Of a stretch of 10,120 nt of DNA, positions 1 through 8,450 are shown piece by piece (position 1 is the stretch's first letter; each line of letters begins with the position of its first letter). Source of the DNA: Chloroflexota bacterium (GTDB lineage: Bacteria > Chloroflexota > Dehalococcoidia > SAR202 > UBA11138); the NCBI GenBank assembly GCA_022566975.1, contig JADFHV010000053.1:1-10120 (forward strand), written 5' to 3'. A model generated the notes under the pieces. It ran no database searches, was not told the DNA's origin, and worked only from the letters and a program-made list of their open reading frames with translations. The translations under genes and the position numbers were made by a program.

Positions 1-1197
1 GGGGTCGAAGATGGTTACGTCTGCCGCGGCGCCCTCACGCAGGGTGCCGAGGTCGGTGCGATCCAAGAAGCGCGCCGGCGCGGCGGTCATCCTCTCGATC
101 AGCCAGGGCAGCCCAATTTCGCCTGAGTGGACCAGCGACATCAACGAGCCCAAGGCCGTCTCCAGGACGCTCATACCGAATGCGGCCTCGTCAATAGTGC
201 AGAGCTTGTCGACCCGGTTGTGCGGGGCGTGGTCAGTGGCGACAAAGTCGATGATGCCATCTCGAAGCCCTTCGACCAATGCCTCGACGTCAGCCCAGCC
301 CCGCAGCGGCGGGTTCACCTTCGCGTGAGTGTCGTAGGCGCTGGAGGTGAGAGGATCGAAGGGCGAGCCGCCGTCTCGGACGCCCATCACCGTCGCGTCG
401 GCGAGGGTCAGGTGGTGGGGCGTCACCTCGCAGGTCACGTCGAGGCCCTTGTCCTTGGCCCGCCGGACAAGATCGACGGTCTCCGCGGTGCTGACGTGGG
501 CCAGGTGCAGGCGACCGCCCGTCAGCTCCGCCAGCGATATGTCCCGCGCCACCATGACGGACTCCGCCGACGCGGGCACCCCCTTGATGCCAAGGCGGTT
601 GGACACCCATCCCTCGTTCATCGAGGCGCCGTGGGACAGCTCGGGCACCTCACAGTGGTTGATGACCGGCAGCCCCTGGCCGGAGCTGTAGCTCAACGCC
701 TGCCGCATGATGTTGGGGTCGGCCACCGGGTGGCCATCGTCGCTGAACCCTATGGCGCCGGCCTGCGCGAGCTCCCCCATCTCCGCCAGCTCCTTCCCCT
801 TGCTGCCCTTGGTCACGCAGCCGATGGGGAGTACCCTGACTGCCCCCTCTTGGCGCGCCTTCTCGAGAACGAACTCGATGGTCGCCCGCGTGTCCATCGT
901 CGGTTCGGTGTTGGGCATGGCGCAGACCGTGGTGAACCCGCCCCGGGCGGCCGCCGCCGTCCCGGTGGCTATGGTCTCCTTGTACTCGAAGCCGGGCTCC
1001 CGCAGGTGGCAGTGAAGGTCGATGAAGCCGGGGCAGACTACCATCCCCGTGGCATCCAACAGGTGGGCGCCTTCCGGCGGCACGATCTTGCCGCCCGCCG
1101 CCCTGACGACGCCGTTCTCCAACAGGAGGTCGCCCACGAGGTCCACGCCCCGGCTGGGGTCTATGATCCGCCCGGCCCTTATCAGTAGAGGCTTCAA
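1..1197 (-). CDS. pyrC: Dihydroorotase (PyrC), 3' end cut by window edge
   Basis: Zinc amidohydrolase that cyclises N-carbamoyl-aspartate to dihydroorotate, the third step of de novo pyrimidine synthesis in the cytoplasm. The 399 visible residues show the metal motif DLHCHLR (60-66), MPNT (94-97), FSDDG with D153 at the position where type I bacterial enzymes use Asp instead of a carbamylated Lys, metal-binding His in INHCE (H181) and LAHVS (H234), and the catalytic ATDHAPH block (320-326). About 30 codons should lie beyond the left edge. I chose the TTG start at 1197-1195 because a perfect AGGAGGT ribosome binding site sits 6 nt upstream and residues 4-14 (LLIRAGRIIDP) are the usual family N-terminus. 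It follows pyrB after 18 nt, so it belongs to the pyrR-pyrB-pyrC operon. A short insertion before the YDTHAKVNPPLR motif (about 273-287) is mildly unusual. The assignment is firm. Confidence 0.96.
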   Translation of the reverse strand, partial: MKPLLIRAGRIIDPSRGVDLVGDLLLENGVVRAAGGKIVPPEGAHLLDATGMVVCPGFIDLHCHLREPGFEYKETIATGTAAAARGGFTTVCAMPNTEPTMDTRATIEFVLEKARQEGAVRVLPIGCVTKGSKGKELAEMGELAQAGAIGFSDDGHPVADPNIMRQALSYSSGQGLPVINHCEVPELSHGASMNEGWVSNRLGIKGVPASAESVMVARDISLAELTGGRLHLAHVSTAETVDLVRRAKDKGLDVTCEVTPHHLTLADATVMGVRDGGSPFDPLTSSAYDTHAKVNPPLRGWADVEALVEGLRDGIIDFVATDHAPHNRVDKLCTIDEAAFGMSVLETALGSLMSLVHSGEIGLPWLIERMTAAPARFLDRTDLGTLREGAAADVTIFDP

Positions 1198-1215
1198 CCG
1201 GCTACCTCCTGGCTG

Positions 1216-2285
1216 CTACGCCCTGGCCGCTACGCCTGCGACTGCCTCAGGCGCCTGACTCTCCAGCCGCGACTCCCTGATCGGCGTCACTAGCGCGTAC
1301 AGCAGTGCCATGCGCACGGCGACGCCGTTGGTCACCTGCTCCTCGATGACCGACCTGGCGCCGTGGGCGACCTCGGGGTCGATCTCGACGCCCTCGTTCA
1401 TTGGCCCCGGGTGCATGACCATGACGTCGGGCTTGGCCAGCTCCAGGCGCGCCGGCGTGATCCCCCACAACCTGGAGTACTCCCGAAGAGTGGGCAGGTG
1501 GCCTGCCCGCTGCCTCTCGAGCTGAAGCCTTAGCGCCATGATCACGTCCGCCCCCTCCAGCGCCCGCTCCAGGTCTGTCTCTATCCGTACCGAGGCGAAG
1601 GGGTGCCCCTCCATCGAGCGGTAGCCGTTGAGGAAGTCCGAAGGAATGAGGGTCGGCGGGGCGCAGAGCACGACCTCCGCCCCCATCTTCGTCAGGCCCC
1701 ACAGGTTGGAGCGAGCTACTCGGCTGTAGAGGATGTCCCCCACGATAACCACCTTGAGACCCTCGACTCGCCCTTTGTGGCTCTGCATCGTATGGAGATC
1801 CAGCAGCGCCTGCGTCGGGTGGGCGTGGGCGCCGTCTCCCGCGTTGATGACGGACGCGTCCAGATGTCGCGCCAGGAGGTGGGGCGCGCCGGCGTGGGCG
1901 TGGCGGATCACGATGATGTCGGCGTTCATGGCCTGGAGAGTAAGCGCCGTGTTGTACAGCGACTCGCCCTTCTCGACGCTGCTCCCGCTACCGGACACGT
2001 TTATGACGTCGGCGCTCAGGATCTTGCCCGCCTGCTCGAAGGACACACGGGTGCGGGTGCTGGCCTCATAGAACAGTGTGACGACCGTTTTGCCCCTCAG
2101 CGTGGGCACCTTCTTGATATCCCTGTGCAGGACCTCCTTCATGGCCTCCGTGTTCACCAGGACGGCCTCGATCTCCTGCCGGGAGAAGTCGTCCAGGTCC
2201 AGGACGTGGCGACGGCTGCTGCCGCGCCCGTCCCAGGGCCCGGACGGCCCGGGGTCCGACCCAACGGTGCTGCGATCGGGTTCCA

Positions 2286-2286
<1 letters not shown>
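1216..2286 (-). CDS. pyrB: Aspartate carbamoyltransferase catalytic chain (PyrB)
   Basis: Joins carbamoyl phosphate and aspartate to make carbamoyl-aspartate, the committed step of pyrimidine synthesis. Counting from the ATG at 2286, carbamoyl-phosphate binding residues are in [10 protein letters not shown] (about 74-83), followed by the SSVEKGES loop (about 102-109) with the mobile active-site Lys, then HPTQALLD (about 156-163), and [13 protein letters not shown] near the C-terminus, which is typical of bacterial ATCase catalytic chains. The start codon overlaps the pyrR stop (TGATG), suggesting translational coupling, with a purine-rich AAGGGGG a few bases upstream. A GTG one codon earlier (2289) is also possible. 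The first ~27 residues are rich in Gly, Ser, Pro and Arg and precede the usual family start, so they are probably a disordered tail. No regulatory chain gene (pyrI) is visible, in line with PyrR-type control at the RNA level. Confidence 0.97.
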
Positions 2287-2994
<708 letters not shown>

Positions 2995-2995
2995 A

Positions 2996-3014
2996 CCGAC
3001 GCGCGTCGCGTCGG
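2996..3014 (-). other. Perfect GC-rich hairpin at the front of the pyr leader
   Basis: CCGACGCG and CGCGUCGG form a perfect 8-bp stem around a 3-nt loop (ACG), ending one base before the lower stem of the PyrR binding loop. It is too short of U residues to be a terminator. It may protect the 5' part of the RNA, cause RNA polymerase to pause, or simply be GC-rich chance. Its role is unknown. Confidence 0.5.
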
Positions 3015-3040
3015 CCGTTCGCTATTCTGTTGTCTATGCT

Positions 3041-3069
3041 ATTCTACGAGGGCGCGTCTGGGAAATCAA
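3041..3069 (-). promoter_or_regulatory. Likely sigma70-type promoter of the pyr operon
   Basis: Reading leftward, a -35 like TTGATT (3069-3064) and a -10 like TAGAAT (3046-3041) are separated by exactly 17 bp. Transcription would begin near 3034, giving a leader of about 145 nt that includes the hairpin, binding loop, antiterminator and terminator before pyrR. The position fits the regulatory elements well, but the call rests only on matching consensus. Confidence 0.6.
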
Positions 3070-3106
3070 CCGTTGTGAGCTGAGTTTCGCCGGCGTTTGG
3101 GTTACC

Positions 3107-3136
3107 TTGATGCTCCATGGCGATGGGCCATAGAAT
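3107..3136 (+). promoter_or_regulatory. Possible divergent promoter for the Nudix gene and its operon
   Basis: A -35 like TTGATG (3107-3112) and a -10 like TAGAAT (3131-3136) lie 18 bp apart, about 30 bp before the Nudix start codon. Transcription would begin near 3143. Its -35 box lies about 40 bp from the -35 box of the pyr promoter, so the two would be arranged back to back without sharing elements. Consensus matching only. Confidence 0.45.
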
Positions 3137-3165
3137 GGACGTTGGATGGGTTTGCCAGGGGCTAG

Positions 3166-3618
3166 ATGAGACGAAAGCGGCGCGTCGAAGACCTGGTCTC
3201 CGCGGGAGGTGTAGTATACCGTATCAACGGCGGCGAGCCTGAGGTAGTGTTGTGCGGACACATCTCGCCCCCTGTCTGGGGGCTGCCCAAGGGCACTCCG
3301 GACAGAGGCGAGAGCCGGGAGCAGACAGCGCTGAGGGAGGTCAGGGAAGAGACCGGTCTGGAAGTCGAAATCGAGCGCTTCATCGATTCGATCGACTACT
3401 GGTTCGTCCGCTCCTCCGACGGTGTGCGTTGCCATAAGACCGTACTCTACTATCTGATGTCGCCCACCGGAGGCGATGTATCTCTGCACGACCACGAGTT
3501 TGACGAGGTGAGATGGTTGCCGGCGGCCCAGGCCTTCGAGACCATGACCTACGAAGATGAGGTAGAGGTTGTTAAAAAAGCCCTTTCCATGGTTCAGAAA
3601 GCGGCCCGCGCTGGGTGA
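3166..3618 (+). CDS. Nudix hydrolase
   Basis: Small cytoplasmic hydrolase that cleaves a nucleoside diphosphate linked to another group; the substrate cannot be told from sequence. The 150 residues contain a complete Nudix box: G43, E49, R57-E58, E61-E62 and G64 in the GX5EX7REUXEEXGU spacing, preceded by WGLPKG (38-43). The N-terminal strand SAGGVVYR (12-19) and the late WLPAAQAFETM (about 117-127) are typical of MutT/diadenosine-polyphosphate-type members (Ap4A hydrolase-like), which I suggest only weakly. The ATG at 3166 has AGGGG 4 nt upstream. It is the first gene of the rightward run, divergent from pyrR, and is followed by the acetyltransferase gene after 10 nt. Confidence 0.9.
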   Translation: MRRKRRVEDLVSAGGVVYRINGGEPEVVLCGHISPPVWGLPKGTPDRGESREQTALREVREETGLEVEIERFIDSIDYWFVRSSDGVRCHKTVLYYLMSPTGGDVSLHDHEFDEVRWLPAAQAFETMTYEDEVEVVKKALSMVQKAARAG

Positions 3619-3628
3619 GCTGGGTCAG

Positions 3629-4273
3629 ATGGTGCAGGTGAAGGGCCGCAAGGTCGTCCTGCGGGGAAAGCGTATCGAGGACGCCGCCGACGACTACTCG
3701 TGGCGCTCGGACGAAGAGCTCGCCCGGCTCGATGCCACCAGGCCTCTTGATATGACCTATTCCGATTTCCTGAGATTCTCCCGAGAGGAGCAGGCGTACC
3801 CCAGTCCGCTATCGAGGCGGTTTGCGATAGACACCCTCGAGGGGAGACACATCGGTAACTGCATGTACTACGACATCGATCTCAAACAAGGGGAGGCGGA
3901 GCTGGGGATAATGATCGGTGATCGGGACTACTGGGGAAAAGGGTATGGTACGGACTCGGTCTCCTGCCTGCTCGATCACATCTTCAGCGGCACACCCTTG
4001 ACCCGCATCTACCTGCACACCCTCGACTGGAACCACAGGGCTAGAAAGGCCTTCGCGAAGTGCGGGTTCCAGGAGGTAAAGAGCGTCCGCCGCAGCGGCG
4101 AGGACTTCATTCTCATGGAGGTACTCCGCTCCGACTGGACTCGCCAGGAGCACCGGAGGGCCAGGGAGACCGTGGAAGCCGCTGCCGCCGCCCTCGACGA
4201 GGGCCCAGGCCGGGCCGTCGAGCTGGGCGCCGACGGCCGCTCAGCAGACCGCGGCCTGAACAGAGTCGACTGA
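3629..4273 (+). CDS. GNAT-family N-acetyltransferase (RimJ/RimL-like)
   Basis: Predicted acetyl-CoA-dependent transferase, substrate unknown. From ATG 3629 the 214 residues show the RimJ/RimL (Acetyltransf_3) pattern: an N-terminal VKGRKVVLRG strand (4-13), central strands RFAIDTLEGRHIGNC (64-78), and GIMIGDRDYWGKGYGTD (93-109), the acetyl-CoA pyrophosphate-binding motif. Motif B follows as N135, A138, AFAKCGF (141-147). Such enzymes act on protein N-termini, amino sugars or antibiotics; none can be favoured here. After the domain ends near residue 170 comes a tail of about 44 residues rich in Ala, Arg and Glu, unlikely to be folded. The reading frame is open further upstream (to 3569), but that would overlap the Nudix gene; the chosen start follows its stop after 10 nt. 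The ribosome binding site is weak, so coupling to the gene before is likely. Confidence 0.85.
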   Translation: MVQVKGRKVVLRGKRIEDAADDYSWRSDEELARLDATRPLDMTYSDFLRFSREEQAYPSPLSRRFAIDTLEGRHIGNCMYYDIDLKQGEAELGIMIGDRDYWGKGYGTDSVSCLLDHIFSGTPLTRIYLHTLDWNHRARKAFAKCGFQEVKSVRRSGEDFILMEVLRSDWTRQEHRRARETVEAAAAALDEGPGRAVELGADGRSADRGLNRVD

Positions 4274-4292
4274 CCCCTCCGAACAATACGAG

Positions 4293-5729
4293 ATGGCCGG
4301 TTCGATTCCCGCAAGGTCTACCCCCTTTGAACAAGTGACGCCGCGTCTCAGCTACGAGGCGGCCCTTGAGATGGTCATGGGGCTTGCGGACTTCGAGCGT
4401 TCCTCCCACAGCCCCGGACACGCGCGTTTTCACCTGGAGCGAATGGGACTCCTGGCGGAGCGCCTCGGTAGTCCGCACCTTCAGGTGCCGACCGTCCATA
4501 TAGCCGGCACCAAGGGGAAGGGCAGCACCGCGGCGATGGTGACCTCTATTCTCACCGCCGAAGGCTACAGGGTCGGGCTCTACACCTCTCCCCACCTCCA
4601 CAGTGTGGTCGAGCGAATCAGAGTCGGCCTCGAAGCCATTACCCAGGACGAGTTCGCCGGTCTGGTGGAATGCGTCTGGCCGGCCGTCGAGTCGGCCGGC
4701 AGAGACGGAGGCTACGGGGACGTCACGACCTTCGAGATGCTGACAGCTATGGGATTCCAGCACTTCCAGGCGGTCGGCGCCGACGTCCAGGTGATCGAGG
4801 TCGGCCTGGGCGGCCGGCTGGACTCGACCAACATCGTGGACCCTGAGGTTAGCGTAATTACGTCCATCAGCCTGGACCACGTCGTAACCCTGGGGAGCAC
4901 TCTGGAGCGAATCGCCTCTGAGAAGGCTGGCATTATCAAGAGCGGGGCGCCGGTAGTGGTAGCTCCGCAGCCTGAGCAGGCACTGGCGGTCTTCAGAGAA
5001 GTGGCGCGAGAGAGGGGAGCCCCCCTGGTAGATGTGGAGGCGACGGTGGCCTGGGAAAGGCGGGACGTAGACCACTCGGGCCAGTGGGCCACGCTCCGGG
5101 GACCTCGTGACCACTACGACGTTCACCTCCCGTTGCTGGGAGACCACCAGCTTGAGAACGCGGCCACCGCCGTAACGGCGGTGGAGACCCTGGCGGATCG
5201 GGGATTCCGCATTTCCAAAGACTCAGTGGTCACGGGCATCCGTGAGGTCAAGTGGCCCGCTAGGCTGGAAGTGCTGTCCCGTGCCGGCCCCCTTGTGGTC
5301 GTAGATGGAGCCCATAACCCCTACTCCATGAGGCGCCTCGTCCAGGCCGTCCGCGACTACTTCCGCTTCGATAGGGTGGTGCTTATCTTCGGTGGGCTGG
5401 GTGGTCACAGCGCTCACGGTATGGCGGCCGAGCTGGCCGAGCTATCGCCCGCCGTCGTTGCCGTGCGCTCAAGACACCCCAGGTCGGTCTCCAGCGACGT
5501 GGTAGCTGGGGTCGCTTCGGACGGAGGCCTCACAGTGGTATTCCAGTCCGATGACGTAGGTGAGGGGACCAGGCGCGCGCTTGAGATAGCTGGCGAGAAC
5601 GACTTGGTCCTGGCCACCGGGTCCCTGTCTGTCGCCGCCGAGGTGATCGAAGAGATCAAGGGCGTCCCCGCCGAGGTGTACCCCAACATCAAGCGGCCCG
5701 CCGACCAGGATAGCGCGGTAGTAGTGTGA
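4293..5729 (+). CDS. folC: Folylpolyglutamate synthase / dihydrofolate synthase (FolC)
   Basis: Mur-ligase-family enzyme that adds glutamate to folates with ATP, and in many bacteria also makes dihydrofolate from dihydropteroate. Numbered from ATG 4293 (478 residues): P-loop AGTKGKGS (71-78), YTSPHL (97-102), EVGLGGRLDSTN (169-180), then ISLDHV and EKAGIIK in the central ATPase domain, and VVVDGAHNPYSM at the start of the C-terminal domain. All signatures are intact. The start is doubtful. Residues 1-10 (MAGSIPARST) are the translation of a tRNA-like 3' end, whereas family similarity begins around RLSYEAALEM (18-27), so GTG 4335 giving 464 residues is an alternative. Neither start has a clear ribosome binding site. 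Residues up to ~460 would still exceed the usual 420-440. The gene is 19 nt after the acetyltransferase gene and 8 nt before fabF. Confidence 0.94.
   Translation: MAGSIPARSTPFEQVTPRLSYEAALEMVMGLADFERSSHSPGHARFHLERMGLLAERLGSPHLQVPTVHIAGTKGKGSTAAMVTSILTAEGYRVGLYTSPHLHSVVERIRVGLEAITQDEFAGLVECVWPAVESAGRDGGYGDVTTFEMLTAMGFQHFQAVGADVQVIEVGLGGRLDSTNIVDPEVSVITSISLDHVVTLGSTLERIASEKAGIIKSGAPVVVAPQPEQALAVFREVARERGAPLVDVEATVAWERRDVDHSGQWATLRGPRDHYDVHLPLLGDHQLENAATAVTAVETLADRGFRISKDSVVTGIREVKWPARLEVLSRAGPLVVVDGAHNPYSMRRLVQAVRDYFRFDRVVLIFGGLGGHSAHGMAAELAELSPAVVAVRSRHPRSVSSDVVAGVASDGGLTVVFQSDDVGEGTRRALEIAGENDLVLATGSLSVAAEVIEEIKGVPAEVYPNIKRPADQDSAVVV
4296..4320 (+). other. tRNA 3'-end-like fragment (T-arm and acceptor strand)
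   Basis: GGTTCGATTCC (4299-4309) matches the tRNA T-loop/B-box consensus GGTTCGANTCC at every defined base. Flanking arms GCCGG and CCCGC (4296-4300, 4308-4312) form the T stem with one mismatch, followed by a 7-nt acceptor-like strand AAGGTCT and one further base. Five bases AGACC at 4246-4250 can pair with GGTCT at the right distance (about 74 nt), but there is no credible anticodon stem and that stretch is the end of the acetyltransferase gene, so this is not a working tRNA. It could be a decayed tRNA or a fragment left by recombination at a tRNA gene. It overlaps the first codons of folC as called. Confidence 0.5.
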
Positions 5730-5737
5730 GGGCTCTC

Positions 5738-6988
5738 ATGCGCGATCAAAGGACTCGCGTCGTTATCACGGGAATGAGTGCGTTGACCCCGCTGGGCCAG
5801 TCGGTAGATGAGTACTGGCGCAACCTCCTCACAGGGAATTCCGGCATCGGGCCTATAACCCTGTGCGACGCGTCGGAGTTCCCTTGCAGGATCGCGGGCG
5901 AGGTGAGCGACTTCGACCCTGCACAGTTCATGGACCCGAAGGAAGCGCGCCGTATGGCGCGATTCTCCCAGCTGGCAGTCGCCGCCGCCGGCCTCGCCAT
6001 AGAGGACGCTCGCCTGGATATGTCCAAGGAAGACCCCGAGCGGCTGGGTGTCCTGTTAGGCAACGGTATCGGAGGCTTGCCTACGACCGAGGACAACGCC
6101 AGAATCCTGGTGGAGAAGGGCGGTATGAGAGTGAGCCCGTTCTTCATCCCCATGGTCCTTCCAAATATGGCCGCCGCCAATGTGAGCAGGCTCTTCGGTC
6201 TCAAGGGGTACACCTCCACGGTGATAACCGCCTGCGCGGCGGGCAACCAGGCCATCGGCGAGGGCGCCGAGGCCATCCGAAGGGGAGCTGCGGACGTGCT
6301 GCTGACCGGCGGATGTGAGGCGGGGATCTCCCATCTCGGCCTGGGTGGCTTCAACATTATCAAGGCGCTCACCCGGCAGAACGATCCTCCGGAGAAGGCC
6401 AGCCGACCCTTTGACGCCAGGCGCGACGGTTTCGTTCCAGCAGAGGGTGCGGCTATCCTGGTCCTGGAGAGCCTGGAGCACGCCACGGACCGCGGTTCCA
6501 ACATCCTGGCCGAGGTGGTTGGGTATGGGGTGTCCTCCGATGCCTTCCACGCCGTCCAGCCCGACGAGGACGGTGCCGGGGCCGCCAGGGCTATGAAATG
6601 GGCCCTGGAGGACGCGGGCATCGGCCCCGGCGACGTGAACTATATCAACGCCCATGGGACCTCGACCCTCAAGAACGACTTGGTGGAGACCCTAGCGATC
6701 AAAAAGGTGTTCGGCGAGCCCGCCGCCAAGGTCCCTATCAGCTCCACGAAGTCGATGATAGGGCACGCCCTCGGTGGGGCCGGTGCCCTGGAGGCGGTGG
6801 TCTGCGTCGAGACCATCCGGAACGGCCAGATACACCCTACCATCAACTACGAGGTGCCAGACCCCGAGTGCGACCTGGACTACGTGCCTAACGTGGCGCG
6901 GTCGCAGGACGTGGATACGGTGCTGTCCAACAGCTTCGGCTTCGGCGGCCAGAACGCCTGCCTGGTCTTTCGCCGCTTCGAGGAGTAG
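5738..6988 (+). CDS. fabF: 3-oxoacyl-ACP synthase II (FabF)
   Basis: Condensing enzyme that extends acyl-ACP by two carbons from malonyl-ACP in type II fatty acid synthesis. The 416 residues show a full thiolase-fold ketosynthase: RVVITGMSALTPLG (5-20), nucleophile Cys166 in ITACAAGNQ, His306 in INAHGTST, Lys338 and His343 in STKSMIGHALGGAG, and the C-terminal SNSFGFGGQN glycine-rich loop. Length is the family norm. I prefer ATG 5738 over GTG 5726 because TGAGGG lies 6 nt upstream and the resulting N-terminus fits the family. No acyl carrier protein or other fab gene lies next to it in the window, so a role in a specialised lipid or polyketide cannot be excluded, but ordinary FabF is more likely. 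Follows folC after 8 nt. Confidence 0.95.
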   Translation: MRDQRTRVVITGMSALTPLGQSVDEYWRNLLTGNSGIGPITLCDASEFPCRIAGEVSDFDPAQFMDPKEARRMARFSQLAVAAAGLAIEDARLDMSKEDPERLGVLLGNGIGGLPTTEDNARILVEKGGMRVSPFFIPMVLPNMAAANVSRLFGLKGYTSTVITACAAGNQAIGEGAEAIRRGAADVLLTGGCEAGISHLGLGGFNIIKALTRQNDPPEKASRPFDARRDGFVPAEGAAILVLESLEHATDRGSNILAEVVGYGVSSDAFHAVQPDEDGAGAARAMKWALEDAGIGPGDVNYINAHGTSTLKNDLVETLAIKKVFGEPAAKVPISSTKSMIGHALGGAGALEAVVCVETIRNGQIHPTINYEVPDPECDLDYVPNVARSQDVDTVLSNSFGFGGQNACLVFRRFEE

Positions 6989-7080
6989 GCCATCACCGGG
7001 CCTTCCTGACGCCGCAGGGCTCGGTCCCGCCAGCGCGCAGCCGTCCGACGAGGGCCCCGCCGTATCGGAGCACGCATGGG

Positions 7081-8448
7081 ATGCCGTACTCAGAACCAGC
7101 CCTCGACTCCATCCGCTGGGACGAGGTAGGCCGCGAGGCCACCGAGATCCTGAGCCGGTACATTCGCATCGACACCTCCAACCCACCCGGGGACGAGGAC
7201 GCGGCCGCTGACTTTCTTCGCGACCTGTTGGCAGACGAAGGCGTCGATGCGGTCCGGTACGAGCGGGCTCGGGGCAGGGCCAACCTAATCGCAAGGCTTG
7301 ATGCCGAGCAGCCGGTCGGGCCGCCCCTCCTGCTGCTCCACCACATGGACGTCGTGCCGGCGACGGCGTCCAACTGGAGCCTCCCGCCCTTCGGCGGCGT
7401 CGTGAGCGATGGCTACGTCTGGGGACGTGGCGCCATAGACGACAAGGGCCTCGGCACCATTCAGCTCATGGCCTTCATCCTGCTGAAGCGCCTCCGGGTC
7501 ATGCTCAAGCGTCCGGTGGTGTTGATGGCGGTGGCGGACGAAGAAGAGGGTGGCCCGCACGGGGCGCGCTGGATGGTCGAGCACCACTGGGCCGACATCG
7601 AGTGCGAGTACGTCTGGGACGAGGGAGGCATCGGCTCGGTGGGTCTGATCGGAGACCGGCCGGTGTTCGCCATCTCGGTCTCGGAAAAGCGGTCCATGGT
7701 CGTCAGACTGATCGCCAAGGGCGCGGGCGGCCATGGCTCGATGGCCGGGAACACAGCGGTGGACCGGCTCGTCAGGGCGCTGTCCGTCCTGGAGCGGCGC
7801 GGAGCAAAGCTGAGGTTCGATGATGTTTCCCGGGCCTTCTTCCGGGGTGTCGCCGGGACCCGGGGCTTTCCCGCGTCCTGGCTCATGCGTCACGCCGGGT
7901 CCCCGTTGCTGAGGCCGCTGGTCCGCCGCATCGTGGACAGGGTGCCGAGCATATCGGCCATGCTGACGGACACGGTGACAGCGACCGTGCTGAGGGCAGG
8001 AAGGAAATCGAACGTCGTGCCGGACACGGCCGAGGCCGTACTGGACGTCAGACTACTCTCGGACACCGACGCCCGGGAGTTCGTCCAGCAGCTAGAGCGG
8101 GCCGTCGGCGATGGGTCTGTCTCACTCGAGGCCGGGGAGCTGCCGCCGATTGTGCCACCGTCGGCGATGGGTTCCGAGATGTTCGACGCCTTCCGGCGGG
8201 CTATCGAGACACACGTACCAGACGCCGTCGTCGTTCCCATGCAGACACCGGTCGCCACCGACTCCAGGTTCTTCAGGGCGAGGGGCGTCAACGCATACGG
8301 GCTGATCCCGGCGGTCCTGACTCCAGAGGAGTTGGGCAGTGTGCACGGGGTCAACGAGAGGCTATCGGTGGGGAATCTGGTGCTAGGGGTGAAGATCGCG
8401 CTGGATGTGATACTGGGGCTGTGCGCCCAGGGGCCGCGAGAGTCGTAG
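7081..8448 (+). CDS. M20-family zinc metallopeptidase (ArgE/DapE/carboxypeptidase-like)
   Basis: Predicted di-zinc amidohydrolase or peptidase acting on a small peptide or N-acyl amino acid. Metal-binding residues of the M20 fold are visible in 455 residues: H88-x-D90 in LLLHHMDVVP, D120 in WGRGAIDDKG, the Glu cluster 154-156 in ADEEEGG, D178 or nearby in VWDEGG, and H422 in VHGVNERLSVGN. The lid/dimerisation domain begins around FAISVSEKRSM (about 200) with GGHGSMAGNTAVDRL. It is longer than true DapE (about 375), and closer in length to general M20 dipeptidase/deacylase proteins, so succinyl-diaminopimelate desuccinylase is not supported despite the neighbouring LysA-like ORF. No signal peptide is seen. 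ATG 7081 has GGAG about 11 nt upstream. The 91-nt gap after fabF has no clear terminator or promoter. The stop lies 2 nt from the convergent stop of the next gene. Confidence 0.9.
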   Translation: MPYSEPALDSIRWDEVGREATEILSRYIRIDTSNPPGDEDAAADFLRDLLADEGVDAVRYERARGRANLIARLDAEQPVGPPLLLLHHMDVVPATASNWSLPPFGGVVSDGYVWGRGAIDDKGLGTIQLMAFILLKRLRVMLKRPVVLMAVADEEEGGPHGARWMVEHHWADIECEYVWDEGGIGSVGLIGDRPVFAISVSEKRSMVVRLIAKGAGGHGSMAGNTAVDRLVRALSVLERRGAKLRFDDVSRAFFRGVAGTRGFPASWLMRHAGSPLLRPLVRRIVDRVPSISAMLTDTVTATVLRAGRKSNVVPDTAEAVLDVRLLSDTDAREFVQQLERAVGDGSVSLEAGELPPIVPPSAMGSEMFDAFRRAIETHVPDAVVVPMQTPVATDSRFFRARGVNAYGLIPAVLTPEELGSVHGVNERLSVGNLVLGVKIALDVILGLCAQGPRES

Positions 8449-8450
8449 AC

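Noticed and set aside
127..1188. A 353-codon plus-strand open frame opposite pyrC
   Set aside because: It is antisense to a clearly conserved dihydroorotase with all motifs. Long antisense frames are expected in GC-rich genes, and its composition (many His, Arg, Gly, Val) is the usual shadow pattern.
4246..4320. A complete tRNA gene
   Set aside because: Only the T-arm and five acceptor pairs can be drawn. There is no anticodon stem, the D-arm is not credible, and the 5' half is the coding end of the acetyltransferase gene.
4113..5147. A 344-codon minus-strand open frame opposite the acetyltransferase end and folC
   Set aside because: It crosses two well-supported genes and shows no recognisable motif; it is an antisense shadow.
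5746..6621. A 291-codon minus-strand open frame opposite fabF
   Set aside because: Antisense to an intact ketosynthase, rich in Ser, Pro, Ala and Arg with no domain pattern.
6989..7080. A terminator or small RNA between fabF and the M20 gene
   Set aside because: The 92-nt gap is GC-rich but has no stem followed by a U run and no convincing promoter.
7081..8448. DapE (succinyl-diaminopimelate desuccinylase) paired with LysA in a lysine pathway
   Set aside because: The protein is about 80 residues longer than DapE, lies on the opposite strand from the LysA-like ORF, and carries only general M20 motifs.
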